Below are positions 30,656 through 40,278 of a DNA stretch of 64,000 nucleotides, piece after piece. The DNA comes from Plantimonas leprariae. GTDB lineage: Bacteria > Pseudomonadota > Alphaproteobacteria > Rhizobiales > Rhizobiaceae. Positions within the stretch are counted from its first letter, which is position 1. Each line of letters begins with the position of its first letter. Where the stretch lies: the NCBI RefSeq assembly GCF_008802405.1, contig NZ_VZDO01000001.1:434001-498000 (forward strand), in the 5' to 3' direction. The translations under genes were made by a program, and so were the position numbers. The notes under the pieces are model-generated. The model was not told where the DNA came from. It was given only the letters and a program-made list of their open reading frames with translations, and ran no database searches.

Positions 30656-32007
30656 TCGGCGGTTTCGTCCTCGCGCGGGATATCCACCGTGACGGTGGTG
30701 CCGATCGTGTCGGAATTGACGTCGAGCCGGGCGTCGAGGCCGCGCACGAGGCTGAGGACGATCCGCCCGCCGAGTCCCTTGCCGCCGCTCGGTGCGTCGC
30801 TATCCCCGTCGCCGCCGGGCTCCTCCGCCAAAGCGGAGGTGCGGGCAGCCTGTGTCGAAACCGCGTTCGGACGCGGGTCCGGCGGTTGTCCCGGCTCGCG
30901 GCCGTGCAGCTTGCCTTCGGTGCCTTCCGAAATGGCGTCGGCGATCTGGCGTGCCATGTTCGGCTCGGCAGAAGCCGGCTCCCCGGCAGAACCCGGTTTC
31001 GCCGAGGCGACATGCGACTCGATCTCGTGCGCCGCCGCCTGGTCGATGGCGTCGGGCTCGCCTCCCTGGCCGTGCGGCCATTTGCTGTTCGCCGCCATGC
31101 CGACGCCGTCATCGGTGACGGTGAGGCGGATGACGCCGGAGGACAGCATCTTCAGCCGCGCCTCGACCAGCCCTTCCTCGCGCCCGTCGAAGGCGTGCTT
31201 CAAGGCGTTGGTGAGGAGTTCGGAGAACAGGAGGCCGATCCGCGCGGCGCGGTCGACGTTGACGTCCACCGCGTCGCAGTCGACGTTGATCCTGACCGAG
31301 CGCCGGCCGTCGAGATGGCCGATCGTCGCCGCGATGCGGCTGACATAGGCGCCGAGCGGCACGCGCTTCGAGCGCGAATGGGCGACGCCGGCCTCCGTCA
31401 TCTCCTGGTAAAGGAGCTGCAGGCTCTCGATGCGGCGGGCCAGCGCGTTGAACGAATCCTCGCTGGTCTTCATCCGCGCCTGCATGCGGATCATGCCGAT
31501 GATCATCGCGAGATGGTTCTTCACGCGGTGCTGGATCTCGCCGAGCAGCGTGTCGAGCGACAGCGTCCCCGGTCCGCCGTCGCGCGCCGTGATCGCATCG
31601 TGCGGCCCCTCGCTCATGTCGCGCTGGACGCCGAGGAAGCACTGGAGCCGGCCCTCGCCGTCGTAGAGCGGCGTGATCATCAACCGGTTCAGGAACTTCG
31701 TGCCGTCCGCCCGGTAGTTCACGAGGTCGAGCGAGATGTCCTTCTGCGCTTTCAGGGCGTCGCTGATCCTGACATGCGCGTTCGGATCGGTGTCCGGTCC
31801 CTGCAGGAAGCGGCAGTTGCGCCCGATCGCAGCCGCCGGCGCGTAGCCGGTGATCCGCCCGAACGCGTCGTTGACGTAGACGATCGGATTGTCTTCGAGA
31901 TACGGGTTCGTCAGAACCAGTGCGAGCGGCACCTTGGCGAGCGCCGCAGCGGTGATGCCGTCCGGCATCCCGCTCGGAGCCGACGTGTCGGTGTTGTCTG
32001 ACTGCAT
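30652..32007 (-). CDS. LOV-domain blue-light histidine kinase (HisKA_2 type)
   Basis: A 451-residue soluble sensor kinase. The LOV domain (about 25-130) carries the canonical GRNCRFLQ motif; C64 should form the flavin adduct in blue light. A HisKA_2 dimerisation region follows with the phospho-accepting H159 in [13 protein letters not shown]. The ATPase domain has its N box ([11 protein letters not shown]) and DDGVGM. Unusually, about 100 residues rich in Pro, Gly, Ala and charged residues (about 305-407) separate DDGVGM from the GKGLGGRIV lid. Related LOV kinases in Brucella and Caulobacter affect virulence, adhesion or the general stress response; no response regulator is adjacent here. It overlaps pyrF. 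Confidence 0.9.
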   Translation of the reverse strand: MQSDNTDTSAPSGMPDGITAAALAKVPLALVLTNPYLEDNPIVYVNDAFGRITGYAPAAAIGRNCRFLQGPDTDPNAHVRISDALKAQKDISLDLVNYRADGTKFLNRLMITPLYDGEGRLQCFLGVQRDMSEGPHDAITARDGGPGTLSLDTLLGEIQHRVKNHLAMIIGMIRMQARMKTSEDSFNALARRIESLQLLYQEMTEAGVAHSRSKRVPLGAYVSRIAATIGHLDGRRSVRINVDCDAVDVNVDRAARIGLLFSELLTNALKHAFDGREEGLVEARLKMLSSGVIRLTVTDDGVGMAANSKWPHGQGGEPDAIDQAAAHEIESHVASAKPGSAGEPASAEPNMARQIADAISEGTEGKLHGREPGQPPDPRPNAVSTQAARTSALAEEPGGDGDSDAPSGGKGLGGRIVLSLVRGLDARLDVNSDTIGTTVTVDIPREDETAE

Positions 32008-32139
32008 GCCGTGGTTCGATCGGCCCCGTTACGTCGGATCGTGCAAGGATGGATGTTGCAGACGGCGCCAGCCCCGGCCGCCGTTCCTCACCATAGAGGG
32101 CGTCGGCGGAACCTGTCGACCGTTAGGGGACCAATAGCC

Positions 32140-32172
32140 GCAGCCGGGAACCGGTTTTCGGTGGCCGGCTGC
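32140..32172 (-). terminator. Hairpin after polA
   Basis: An 8-bp stem GCAGCCGG/CCGGCTGC encloses a 17-base loop just after the polA stop on the minus strand. There is no T-run, so this may be a stability element or weak terminator. Confidence 0.4.
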
Positions 32173-32179
32173 AGAATTC

Positions 32180-35107
32180 TCAGTGCGCCTCTTCCCAGTT
32201 CCCGGCGGCGCGCGCCTCCACCACGAGCGGCACCTGGAGATCGACCACCGGCTTCTCGGCGTTCTCCATCACCTCGCGGATCACCGGGATCGTCGCGTCG
32301 ATCTCCTCTTCGGCGACCTCGAAGACCAGCTCGTCGTGGACCTGCAGCAGCATCCGGGCCGAAAGCTTCGCCTCTGCCAGCGCGTCCTCCATGCGGACCA
32401 TCGCGCGCCGGATGATGTCGGCCGCCGTGCCCTGGATCGGCGCGTTCATCGCGGCGCGCTCGTTGAAGGCGCGCATCTGCGGATTGGACGAGGCGATGTC
32501 GGGATAGTGCGCCCGCCGCCCGAACAGCGTCTCGACATAGCCCTGGCGCTTCGCCAGCGCCTTGGTGCCGTCCATGTAGTCGCGGATGCCGGGAAAGCGC
32601 TCGAAGTAGCGCTTGATGTACGAGCCGGCCTCCTCGCGCCCGATGCCGAGCTGGTTGGCGAGGCCGAAGGCCGAGATGCCGTAGATGATGCCGAAGTTGA
32701 TGGTCTTTGCCCGCCGGCGCATGGCGGGGTCCATGCCTTCGCGCGGCACGCCGAACATCTCGGACGCCGCCATGACGTGGATATCGATCCCCTCGCGGAA
32801 CGCCTCGATCAGCTGCGGGATGCCGGCCATGTGGGCGAGGAGCCGCAGCTCGATCTGCGAGTAGTCGGCCGAGACGAGCCGGCTCCCCTCCGGCGCGACG
32901 AAGGCGGTGCGGATTTCGCGCCCCTCGCGCGTCCGGACCGGGATGTTCTGCAGGTTCGGGTCGGACGAGGACAGGCGGCCCGTCGTGGTGGAGGCCATCG
33001 AGAACGAGGTGTGGATGCGCCCCTCGCCGTCGAGATGGGCCGGCAACGCGTCCGTATAGGTGCCCTTCAGCTTGGTGAGCTGGCGCCAGTCCACCACCTT
33101 CCGGGGCAGCTCGTGGCCTTCCGCCGCCAGTTCCTCGAGCTTCCGGACGTCGGTCGCCCACTGGCCGCTCTTGGTCTTCTTGCCGCCGGGAAGTCCCAGC
33201 TTGCCGAAGAGCACGTCGCCGAGCTGCTTCGGCGAGCCCGGATTGAAGCTCTCGCCCGCGATTTTCGAGATCTCGGCTTCGAGTTCCGCCGTCCGTTGCG
33301 CGAAGCGGCCCGACAGGCGCGACAGGATCTGCCGGTCGACCTTGACGCCGCGCTCCTCCATCCGCGCCAGCACCGGCACCAGCGGCCGCTCCAGCCGCTC
33401 GTAGACGTGGGTCAGCTTCTCGGCGACGAGGCGGGGCTTCAGGACGCGCCAGAGCCGCAGCGTCACGTCCGCGTCCTCGGCGGCGTATTTGGTCACCTTG
33501 TCGATCGCGACCGCCGCGATGGGCTTGGCGGATTTCCCCGAGCCGCAGAGGTCCTTGTAGCTGATCGGCTTGTGGCCGAGGAAGCGCTCGGACAATTCGT
33601 CCATGCCGTGCCCGTCGAGCGAGGCGGAAGCGTCGAGCACGTAGGAGATCAGCATCGTGTCGTCGAAGGGATGGATGGTGATCCCCTCGCGGCGCATCAC
33701 CAGCCAGTCGAACTTGACGTTCTGGCCGACCTTCAGGATTGCGGGGTCTTCCAGGACGGGCTTCAGGATGGCGATCGCGTCCCGCACCGGCACCTGCGCG
33801 CCGACGCCCGCCTTCGCCTCCTCGCCGGAGAGGAGGTCGGTCGCCCCTTCCGCTACATGGGCGAGCGGCAGATAGGCCGCCTCGCCGGGCGCGACGGCGA
33901 AGGAAACGCCGATGAGGTTCGCATTGGTCGCGAGCAGCGAGTCGGTTTCGGTGTCGAAGGCGACGATGCCCGTTTCCCGCGCGCGCTCCATCCAAGCTTC
34001 GAGCGTCGCGGCATCGCGGATCGTGGCGTAAGCCTTCAGGTCGAACGTCTCGGCCGCCGCCTGCTCGCGCCGCTCGGCCGCGAGGTTTTCCGGCCGCAGC
34101 GGCAGGCCGCCCCCCGACTTCGCGGCCGGGGCGGGCTTGGCCCCTGCATCGAGATCCGGCCCGCGCACTTCGCCGTCGGTCACCTCGATCTTCGCCGTCT
34201 CGACGGAGCCTGCATCCGTGCCGAGCGCCGCCGAAACGCGCCGCGTCAGCGTGGTGAATTCCATCGCCTTGAGATAGGCGATCAGCTTCTCGCCGTCCGG
34301 CTCGTGCAGCTTCAGGTCCGCCAAGGGCACGTCGAGCGGCATGTCCTGTTCCAGCGTGACGAGCCGCTTCGACAGCCGGGCCTGCTCTGCGAAGGCCTGG
34401 AGATTCTCGCGGCGCTTGGCCTGCTTGATCTCGCCGGCGCGCTCCAGAAGGGCTTCCAGCGTGCCGTAGGTCTCCAGAAGCTCGGCCGCCGTCTTCGGAC
34501 CGATGCCCGGCACGCCCGGCACGTTGTCGGACGTGTCGCCGACGAGCGCCTGGAGGTCGATCATCTTCTCCGGGAGGACGCCGAACTTCTCGCGCACGTC
34601 CTCCGGCCCGAGCCGCTTGTCCTTCATCTGGTCGTAGAGGATGACGCCCGGCCCGACGAGCTGCATCAGGTCCTTGTCGGACGAGACGATGGTGACGTCG
34701 CCGCCGGCTTCCACCGCCTGGCGCGTATAGGTCGCGATGAGGTCGTCCGCCTCGAAGCCCTGCTGCTCGATGCAGGGCAGGTCGAAGGCGCGCACCGCCT
34801 CGCGGATCAGGGCGAACTGGGGGCGAAGGTCTTCCGGCGGCTCGGCGCGGTTCGCCTTGTAATGCTCGTAGAGTTCGTTGCGGAAGGTCGTCGACGAATG
34901 GTCGAAGATCACCGCGAAATGGGTCGGCACGGTGCCGACCGCCGTGTCGCGCGACTCCTCGACGAGCTTCCAGAGCATGTTGCAGAAGCCGGCGACCGCA
35001 CCGACCGGCAACCCGTCGGATTTGCGCGTCAACGGCGGCAGCGCGTGGTAGGCGCGGAAGATGTAGGCCGAGCCGTCGACGAGAAAGAGATGATCGCCCT
35101 TCTGCAT
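32180..35107 (-). CDS. polA: DNA polymerase I
   Basis: A 975-residue three-domain enzyme. The 5'-3' exonuclease occupies about 1-300 (LVDGSAYIFRAYHAL, GFEADDLIATY, SDKDLMQLV). The 3'-5' proofreading domain (about 365-565) appears active, since VAFDTETDS keeps the metal-binding Asp and Glu. The polymerase domain has SADYSQIELRLLAH, RRAKTINFGIIYG and LLQVHDELVFE. It works in Okazaki-fragment maturation and excision repair. An Ala/Pro-rich linker lies between the first two domains. No operon partner is close upstream. Confidence 0.97.
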   Translation of the reverse strand: MQKGDHLFLVDGSAYIFRAYHALPPLTRKSDGLPVGAVAGFCNMLWKLVEESRDTAVGTVPTHFAVIFDHSSTTFRNELYEHYKANRAEPPEDLRPQFALIREAVRAFDLPCIEQQGFEADDLIATYTRQAVEAGGDVTIVSSDKDLMQLVGPGVILYDQMKDKRLGPEDVREKFGVLPEKMIDLQALVGDTSDNVPGVPGIGPKTAAELLETYGTLEALLERAGEIKQAKRRENLQAFAEQARLSKRLVTLEQDMPLDVPLADLKLHEPDGEKLIAYLKAMEFTTLTRRVSAALGTDAGSVETAKIEVTDGEVRGPDLDAGAKPAPAAKSGGGLPLRPENLAAERREQAAAETFDLKAYATIRDAATLEAWMERARETGIVAFDTETDSLLATNANLIGVSFAVAPGEAAYLPLAHVAEGATDLLSGEEAKAGVGAQVPVRDAIAILKPVLEDPAILKVGQNVKFDWLVMRREGITIHPFDDTMLISYVLDASASLDGHGMDELSERFLGHKPISYKDLCGSGKSAKPIAAVAIDKVTKYAAEDADVTLRLWRVLKPRLVAEKLTHVYERLERPLVPVLARMEERGVKVDRQILSRLSGRFAQRTAELEAEISKIAGESFNPGSPKQLGDVLFGKLGLPGGKKTKSGQWATDVRKLEELAAEGHELPRKVVDWRQLTKLKGTYTDALPAHLDGEGRIHTSFSMASTTTGRLSSSDPNLQNIPVRTREGREIRTAFVAPEGSRLVSADYSQIELRLLAHMAGIPQLIEAFREGIDIHVMAASEMFGVPREGMDPAMRRRAKTINFGIIYGISAFGLANQLGIGREEAGSYIKRYFERFPGIRDYMDGTKALAKRQGYVETLFGRRAHYPDIASSNPQMRAFNERAAMNAPIQGTAADIIRRAMVRMEDALAEAKLSARMLLQVHDELVFEVAEEEIDATIPVIREVMENAEKPVVDLQVPLVVEARAAGNWEEAH

Positions 35108-35375
35108 GGGCGATGCCTAGCCTGCGGCGCCCTTCGAGTCCATGCGGCGGGGCGGCGGGTTCCACCCGGGCGGAGGCGGCGGCCCTACTTGGCGCTGCTT
35201 TGCGACCTGCGATTATTCTTGCCGAATCGTAATGGAGTTTTCACGCGCAAGTGAGTCGCAGCCGGTTCGGGAGGGTTGAAAAAGCAACGAAAGGGGATCA
35301 CATGTGGGGCAACGGCGCGGCAGGACCGCGTCGGCTTCGGCCAAGGCAAGTCCCCCGCTCTTGTGCCGAACATGA

Positions 35376-35478
35376 GAAGTTCCCGGTCCCATCCCCCCTC
35401 GCGGGACCCTATGGAACTTCGAGAAAGACGGAGCCGTCGCCGCCATCCCCCCTCGGGCCGCGACGGCTCCGCTGTTTT
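35376..35478 (+). ncRNA. Candidate small RNA: two hairpins with identical C-rich loops
   Basis: The interval 35108-35501 has no credible gene. Hairpin 1 pairs GAAGTTCC (35376-35383) with GGAACTTC (35413-35420) and GGTCCC with GGGACC inside. Hairpin 2 pairs CGGAGCCGTCGC (35429-35440) with GCGACGGCTCCG (35460-35471) and is followed by CTGTTTTC. Both loops expose the same ATCCCCCCTCG. Paired C-rich, SD-complementary-like loops recall Rhizobiales anti-Shine-Dalgarno small RNAs. The plus strand is favoured because the T-run is better there; hairpin 2 could also end tctC on the minus strand. The 5' end is unknown and may lie some 80 bases upstream. Confidence 0.5.
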
Positions 35479-35501
35479 CGGCGGAACCGTTCCGCGCCCC
35501 G

Positions 35502-36500
35502 TCAGTCGATCTTCGCTCCGGACTTCTCGATCACCGGCTTCCAGCGGGCGATCTCGCTGGAAACGTGCGTCGCCAGTTCGTCCGGCGTCGAGCCGACCAC
35601 CACCGCTCCGGCCTCGCCGAGGCGTTTGGCGACCGCCGGATCCTTCACCGCCGCCACCGCAGCCGCGTTGAGCTTCGCGACGATCTCCGGCGGCAGGCCC
35701 GCCGGCCCGAAGAAGGCGTTCCAGGTGTTCGTCTCGTAGCCGGAGACGCCCGCCTCCTCCATGGTCGGCAGGTCCGGGAAGCTCGCCGCGCGCGTCTTCG
35801 TCGTGACCGCCAGCGCGCGGAGCTGGCCGGCGCGGATCGGCTCGGTCGACGACGGCAGGTTGTCGAAGATGATCGGCACCTGGCCGCCGATCACGTCGAC
35901 GAGCGCCGGCCCTGAGCCCTGATAAGGCACGTGGACGAGATCGACGCCCGTGAGGCTCTTGAAGAGCTCGCCCGAAAGATGCAGCGGCGTGCCGTTGCCG
36001 GACGAGGCGTAGGCGTATTCGCCGGGCTTCTCCTTCGCCATCCGGACGAGGTCGGCGACCGTCTTCGCGGGGAACTCCGGATTGACGGCGAGCACGTTCG
36101 GCACCGTCACCAGCCAGGAGATCGGCGTGAAGTCCTTCACGGGATCGAAGGGCGGCGTGGAATAGAGCGAGGCGACGAGCGCGTGCGTCGCGATCGTGCC
36201 CATCAGGATCGTGTAGCCGTCGGGCGCCGCCTTCGCGACGAAGCTCGCGCCGAGGTTGCCGCCGGCGCCGCCCTTGTTGTCCACCAGCACCTGCACCCCG
36301 AGGATCTCGCCCATCTTCTGCGCGATGACCCGCGCGACGAGGTCGGTGGAGCCGCCGGCCGCGAAGGGCACCACGAGCGTCACGGGCTTTTCCGGAAATT
36401 CCGACGTCTGCGCCAGCGCCGGCTTGGGTCGACCGAGGCCGAATCCGAGAAACGCGCCGCCGATGAGCGCGGAAGCCGCGCGGCGGTCGATGGTGGTCAT
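35502..36500 (-). CDS. Tripartite tricarboxylate transporter substrate-binding protein (TctC/Bug family)
   Basis: A 332-residue periplasmic binding protein. The signal has a twin arginine ([11 protein letters not shown]) and a cleavage-like ALAQ near residue 31, so Tat export is possible. Bug-family landmarks are [53 protein letters not shown] and the AGLPPEIV region. The family binds carboxylates, but the ligand is not predictable. No tctA or tctB permease genes are in view, so it is an orphan, as many Bug proteins are. GGAG precedes the ATG. It is divergent from glcB with 152 bases between. Confidence 0.92.
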   Translation of the reverse strand: MTTIDRRAASALIGGAFLGFGLGRPKPALAQTSEFPEKPVTLVVPFAAGGSTDLVARVIAQKMGEILGVQVLVDNKGGAGGNLGASFVAKAAPDGYTILMGTIATHALVASLYSTPPFDPVKDFTPISWLVTVPNVLAVNPEFPAKTVADLVRMAKEKPGEYAYASSGNGTPLHLSGELFKSLTGVDLVHVPYQGSGPALVDVIGGQVPIIFDNLPSSTEPIRAGQLRALAVTTKTRAASFPDLPTMEEAGVSGYETNTWNAFFGPAGLPPEIVAKLNAAAVAAVKDPAVAKRLGEAGAVVVGSTPDELATHVSSEIARWKPVIEKSGAKID

Positions 36501-36652
36501 GGCGAACTCCTCCGAACGGCCCTCCCGGCGTCCGCCGCCGAGACTGCGGCAGGCCGCCGCAAAGCTCAAGCGGCATCCGGCGTCGGGCAACGCGAATTGA
36601 CTTCGAGGACGGTTCGACCGATCTCCCGCTCCGACAGAGAAGGAGACGCGTC

Positions 36653-38827
36653 ATGGCAGCCGGGATGGTCGAGGTCGAAGGGTTGCGGATCGCGGCGATC
36701 CTGAAGGACTTCATCGACGACGAGGCGCTGCCCGGCACGGAGATCGCGCCGGAGCGCTTCTGGAAGGGCCTCGCCGCCATCCTCGCCGATCTCGCGCCCC
36801 GCAACCGCGAGCTTCTCCAAACCCGCGACGACCTGCAGGAACTGATCGACGACTGGCACCGGGCGCGCCGGGGCCGCGACATCGACGCAGCCGAATACCG
36901 GAGCTTCCTGGAAGGCATCGGCTATCTCGTGCCGGAAGGCGAGGCCTTCGCGATCGAGACGGCGAACGTCGATCCGGAGATCGCCCTCGTGCCGGGACCG
37001 CAGCTCGTGGTGCCGCTGCTCAACGCCCGCTACACGCTGAACGCCGCGAACGCCCGCTGGGGCTCGCTCTACGACGCGCTCTACGGCACCGACGCGCTGG
37101 GCGACATGCCGCCGGCGGGCGGCTACGACGAGGCGCGCGGGGCCCGGGTGGTGGAATGGGCGAAGCGCTTTCTCGACGAGGCCGCGCCGCTCGACGGCAT
37201 GAGCCATGCGGACGCCCATCTCTACCGCGTCGAGGGCGGCCATCTCCTCGCCGCGCATGGCGACCGCGTCGCCCGGCTGAAGGACCCCGCGCAGTTCGCC
37301 GGAACCAGCGGCGATCCGGCGGCCGCGAAAGGCGCGGTGCTTCTCCGCCACAACGGGCTGCATATCGAAGTGCGGATCGACCGCGAAGACCGGATCGGCC
37401 GGACCGATCCCGCGCATGTCGCGGACGTCGTGGTGGAAGCGGCGCTGACCGCGATCTGCGACCTCGAGGACTCGATCGCCGCCGTCGACGCCGAAGACAA
37501 GACGGCCGTCTACCGCAACTGGCTCGGCCTGATGAAGGGCGACCTCGCGGAGACCTTCGAGAAGAACGGTGAGACCGTGCGCCGGACGCTGCACGGCGAC
37601 CGCGAATATACGGGGCCGGACAGCGAGCGCCTGCGGCTGCCCGGCCGCTCGCTGCTCCTCGTGCGCAACGTCGGCCACCTGATGACCAATCCGGCGATCC
37701 TCCTGCCCGATGGTTCGGAAGTGCCGGAAGGCATAATGGACGCGATGGTCACCGCCGCGATCGCCATCCACGACCTGAAGAAGCCGGACGATGCGCCGAT
37801 CCGCAACTCGCGGGCGGGTTCGGTCTACGTTGTGAAGCCGAAGATGCACGGGCCGGCCGAGGTCGCCTTCGCGACGGAACTGTTCGAGCGCGTCGAGCAG
37901 GCGCTGGGCCTGCCGCGCAACACGATCAAGATGGGGATCATGGACGAGGAGCGGCGCACCTCGGCCAATCTCAGGGAATGCATCCGCGCCGCGAAGTCGC
38001 GGATCTTCTTCATCAATACCGGCTTCCTCGACCGCACCGGCGACGAGATGCACACCTCGATGGAAGCCGGGCCGATGGTGCGCAAGGGCGCGATGAGGGC
38101 CGAATCCTGGATCAAGGCCTACGAAGATCGGAACGTCGACATCGGCCTCGCCTGCGGTTTCTCGGGGCGCGCGCAGATCGGCAAGGGCATGTGGGCGATG
38201 CCGGCGCGGATGCGCGACATGCTGGAGCAAAAGGTCGGGCATCCAGAAGCGGGGGCGAACTGCGCCTGGGTGCCCTCGCCCACCGCCGCGACGCTGCACG
38301 CGACGCACTATCATACGGTCGACGTGATGGGCCGGCAGCGCGAGATCGCGGGAGGCGGGGCGCGCGCCTCGCTGGACGCGCTGCTCGCGCCGCCGATCGC
38401 CCGCGGCGCGAACTGGAGCGAGGACGAGGTCCGCGCCGAGATCCGCAACAATGCGCAAGGCATCCTCGGCTACGTCGTGCGCTGGGTGGACCAGGGCGTC
38501 GGCTGCTCGACGGTGCCGGACATCGACGATGTCGGCCTGATGGAGGACCGCGCCACCTGCCGCATCTCTTCGCAGCACCTCGCCAACTGGCTGCACCACG
38601 GCGTCGTATCCGAGGACGAAGTGCGCGCCGCCTTTCGCGAGATGGCGGCGAAGGTCGACGCGCAGAACGCCGGGGACCGAGCCTATCGGCCGATGGCGCC
38701 GGATTTCGCGAACTCGATCGCGTTCAAGGCGGCGGAGGACCTCGTCTTCGAAGGCCGCATCCAGCCCTCCGGCTACACCGAACCGATCCTCCACAAGCGC
38801 CGGCTGGAGCGGAAGGCTGCGGGCTAG
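36653..38827 (+). CDS. glcB: Malate synthase G
   Basis: A 724-residue monomeric TIM-barrel enzyme that condenses glyoxylate and acetyl-CoA into malate. Landmarks are the [15 protein letters not shown] stretch, [15 protein letters not shown], the [13 protein letters not shown] substrate region and the C-terminal [18 protein letters not shown], where family members carry the catalytic Asp and a redox-sensitive Cys. Isocitrate lyase is not in the window. The gene has its own promoter region shared with the divergent tctC-like gene. Confidence 0.96.
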   Translation: MAAGMVEVEGLRIAAILKDFIDDEALPGTEIAPERFWKGLAAILADLAPRNRELLQTRDDLQELIDDWHRARRGRDIDAAEYRSFLEGIGYLVPEGEAFAIETANVDPEIALVPGPQLVVPLLNARYTLNAANARWGSLYDALYGTDALGDMPPAGGYDEARGARVVEWAKRFLDEAAPLDGMSHADAHLYRVEGGHLLAAHGDRVARLKDPAQFAGTSGDPAAAKGAVLLRHNGLHIEVRIDREDRIGRTDPAHVADVVVEAALTAICDLEDSIAAVDAEDKTAVYRNWLGLMKGDLAETFEKNGETVRRTLHGDREYTGPDSERLRLPGRSLLLVRNVGHLMTNPAILLPDGSEVPEGIMDAMVTAAIAIHDLKKPDDAPIRNSRAGSVYVVKPKMHGPAEVAFATELFERVEQALGLPRNTIKMGIMDEERRTSANLRECIRAAKSRIFFINTGFLDRTGDEMHTSMEAGPMVRKGAMRAESWIKAYEDRNVDIGLACGFSGRAQIGKGMWAMPARMRDMLEQKVGHPEAGANCAWVPSPTAATLHATHYHTVDVMGRQREIAGGGARASLDALLAPPIARGANWSEDEVRAEIRNNAQGILGYVVRWVDQGVGCSTVPDIDDVGLMEDRATCRISSQHLANWLHHGVVSEDEVRAAFREMAAKVDAQNAGDRAYRPMAPDFANSIAFKAAEDLVFEGRIQPSGYTEPILHKRRLERKAAG

Positions 38828-38845
38828 GGTGAGCGTCGCCTCTTT

Positions 38846-38880
38846 CCCGGCCGGCGACCGAACGCGGCCGATCGGCCGGG
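38846..38880 (+). terminator. Hairpin between glcB and the kinase gene
   Basis: CCCGGCCG (38846-38853) can pair with CGGCCGGG (38873-38880), and a perfect palindrome CGGCCGATCGGCCG (38865-38878) overlaps the right arm. There is no T-run. The stem touches the AGGAGG ribosome site of the next gene, so it could end glcB or mask that site. Confidence 0.35.
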
Positions 38881-38890
38881 AGGAGGCCAC

Positions 38891-39427
38891 TTGGGCCGCA
38901 GGAACTATCTGATCAACGGCGTCTCGGGGACCGGGAAGACCGCCGTGGCCAACGAACTGCAGCGGCGCGGGCACCAAGTGATCCACGGCGATCGTGACTT
39001 GGCTTACGCAGGCGATCCGCGAACGGGCGAACCGATCGGCGACCGCATGCGGGAATATACTATTCGGGATGCGGCCTTCGTGCACGGCCACCACCTTTGG
39101 GACGTCGGCAAGGTCGAATTGCTGGCCGCCGATCGAAGCCGGCCGGTCACTTTCTTCTGCGGCGGCGCAAGGAACTTCCACCGCTTCATCGATCTGTTCG
39201 ACGCGGTTTTCGTGCTCGACGTCGACCTGGATACGCTGAACGAACGCCTCGCTGCGCGTCCGGAGGACGAGTTCGGCGGAAAGCCGGACGAGAGGGCGCT
39301 GATCGTGCGACTGCACGCGACGCAAGAGGACGTCCCGAAGCACGCGGCGCGCATCGACGCCACGGGACCGCTGAGTTCGGTCGTCGACGAGATTCTCTCG
39401 CGATGCACGGCGATCGACCCGCTGTAG
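38891..39427 (+). CDS. P-loop nucleotide kinase-like protein
   Basis: A 178-residue protein starting at TTG (38891) with a strong GGGAGGAGG ribosome site 3 to 11 bases upstream. Walker A is INGVSGTGKTAVANEL (about 8-23). A lid-like and acceptor-binding part follows (HGDRDLAYAGD), then FFCGGARNFHRFIDLFDAVFVLDVD and an Arg-rich RLAARPEDEFG. The layout matches small AAA_18/adenylate-kinase-like proteins often annotated as shikimate or nucleoside kinases. The acceptor is unknown. It stands alone between glcB and a membrane protein gene. Confidence 0.75.
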   Translation: MGRRNYLINGVSGTGKTAVANELQRRGHQVIHGDRDLAYAGDPRTGEPIGDRMREYTIRDAAFVHGHHLWDVGKVELLAADRSRPVTFFCGGARNFHRFIDLFDAVFVLDVDLDTLNERLAARPEDEFGGKPDERALIVRLHATQEDVPKHAARIDATGPLSSVVDEILSRCTAIDPL

Positions 39428-39583
39428 CCGGGTTCGTTCACGATGGGCGGGGAAGTCGCTCAGGCATGACCGCAGTCGCCGGCAGGCGGCATCCGAAGCG
39501 AAAGTCCGCTCGCGGATGGAATGCGGCACTCGCCGGATCGGCCGTGCCGCAAGCATCGATCGGGCGACAGGAGCGAGCACTCG

Positions 39584-40267
39584 TTGAACTGGACCGACCC
39601 GATCGACGGCTATTGCGAGCGGACGAGTGCCGCCTTCTGGGCGGAACCGGTGAACGCCGCGACGAACCTCGCCTTCATCCTCGCAGCCGGCCTCGCCTTC
39701 GCGGCCTGGCGAGCCGAACGGCGGGCGGGACGGCCGCTCGATCTTGCCGCCCTGCTGCTCACGCTTCTGGTCTCCGTGATCGGGGTCGGCTCGTTCCTGT
39801 TCCACACGCTTGCGAACCGCTGGTCGGCGCTCGCCGACACGGTTCCCATCGCCGTCTTCATCTACGGCTATTTCGCGCTGGCGCTCCATCGCTTCGGCGG
39901 GTTGCCGGCAAGCGTCGCGCTCGGAGGAACGCTCGCCTTCCTCTCGGCGTCCATAGGGCTTGCCGAGCCGCTGTTCGCGCCGCTGGTCGGCTCGTCGGCC
40001 GGTTACGTTCCCGCGCTCCTGGCGCTGTTCGGCATCGGCGCGTGGCTGGCTCTCGCCGGCCGTCCGGCGGGACGGGCGCTCCTCGCCGCCGGCCTGGTCT
40101 TCCTCGTCTCTTTGAGTTTCCGGACGCTCGACATGCCGGTCTGCCCGAGCCTGCCGCTCGGGACCCACTTCCTCTGGCACGTCCTCAACGCATTGACGCT
40201 GCTGATTCTCGTTCTCGCGGCGATCCGGCATAGAACGCAGCGGAGCCGGAAACGGATCGGGCCGTAG
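39584..40267 (+). CDS. Ceramidase-family (CREST superfamily) membrane protein
   Basis: A 227-residue protein with about seven hydrophobic segments. The N-terminal block DPIDGYCERTSAAFWAEPVNAATNLAFI and the motifs VGSFLFHTLANRWSALADTVPI and THFLWHVLNA hold the conserved Glu, Ser/His and paired His residues seen in alkaline ceramidases, which use zinc to cleave amide-linked lipids. Bacterial members have uncertain substrates; sphingolipids or other amide lipids are possible. The TTG at 39584 is preferred because homologues begin just before D-P-I-D and AGGAG lies 10 bases upstream; an ATG-type start further upstream would add 21 residues. Confidence 0.75.
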   Translation: MNWTDPIDGYCERTSAAFWAEPVNAATNLAFILAAGLAFAAWRAERRAGRPLDLAALLLTLLVSVIGVGSFLFHTLANRWSALADTVPIAVFIYGYFALALHRFGGLPASVALGGTLAFLSASIGLAEPLFAPLVGSSAGYVPALLALFGIGAWLALAGRPAGRALLAAGLVFLVSLSFRTLDMPVCPSLPLGTHFLWHVLNALTLLILVLAAIRHRTQRSRKRIGP

Positions 40268-40278
40268 CCCGAACGGCG

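Noticed and set aside
35251-35739. Plus-strand ORF overlapping the hairpin region and the end of tctC
   Set aside because: Runs antisense into a certain gene and crosses two strong hairpins; the region is better read as non-coding.
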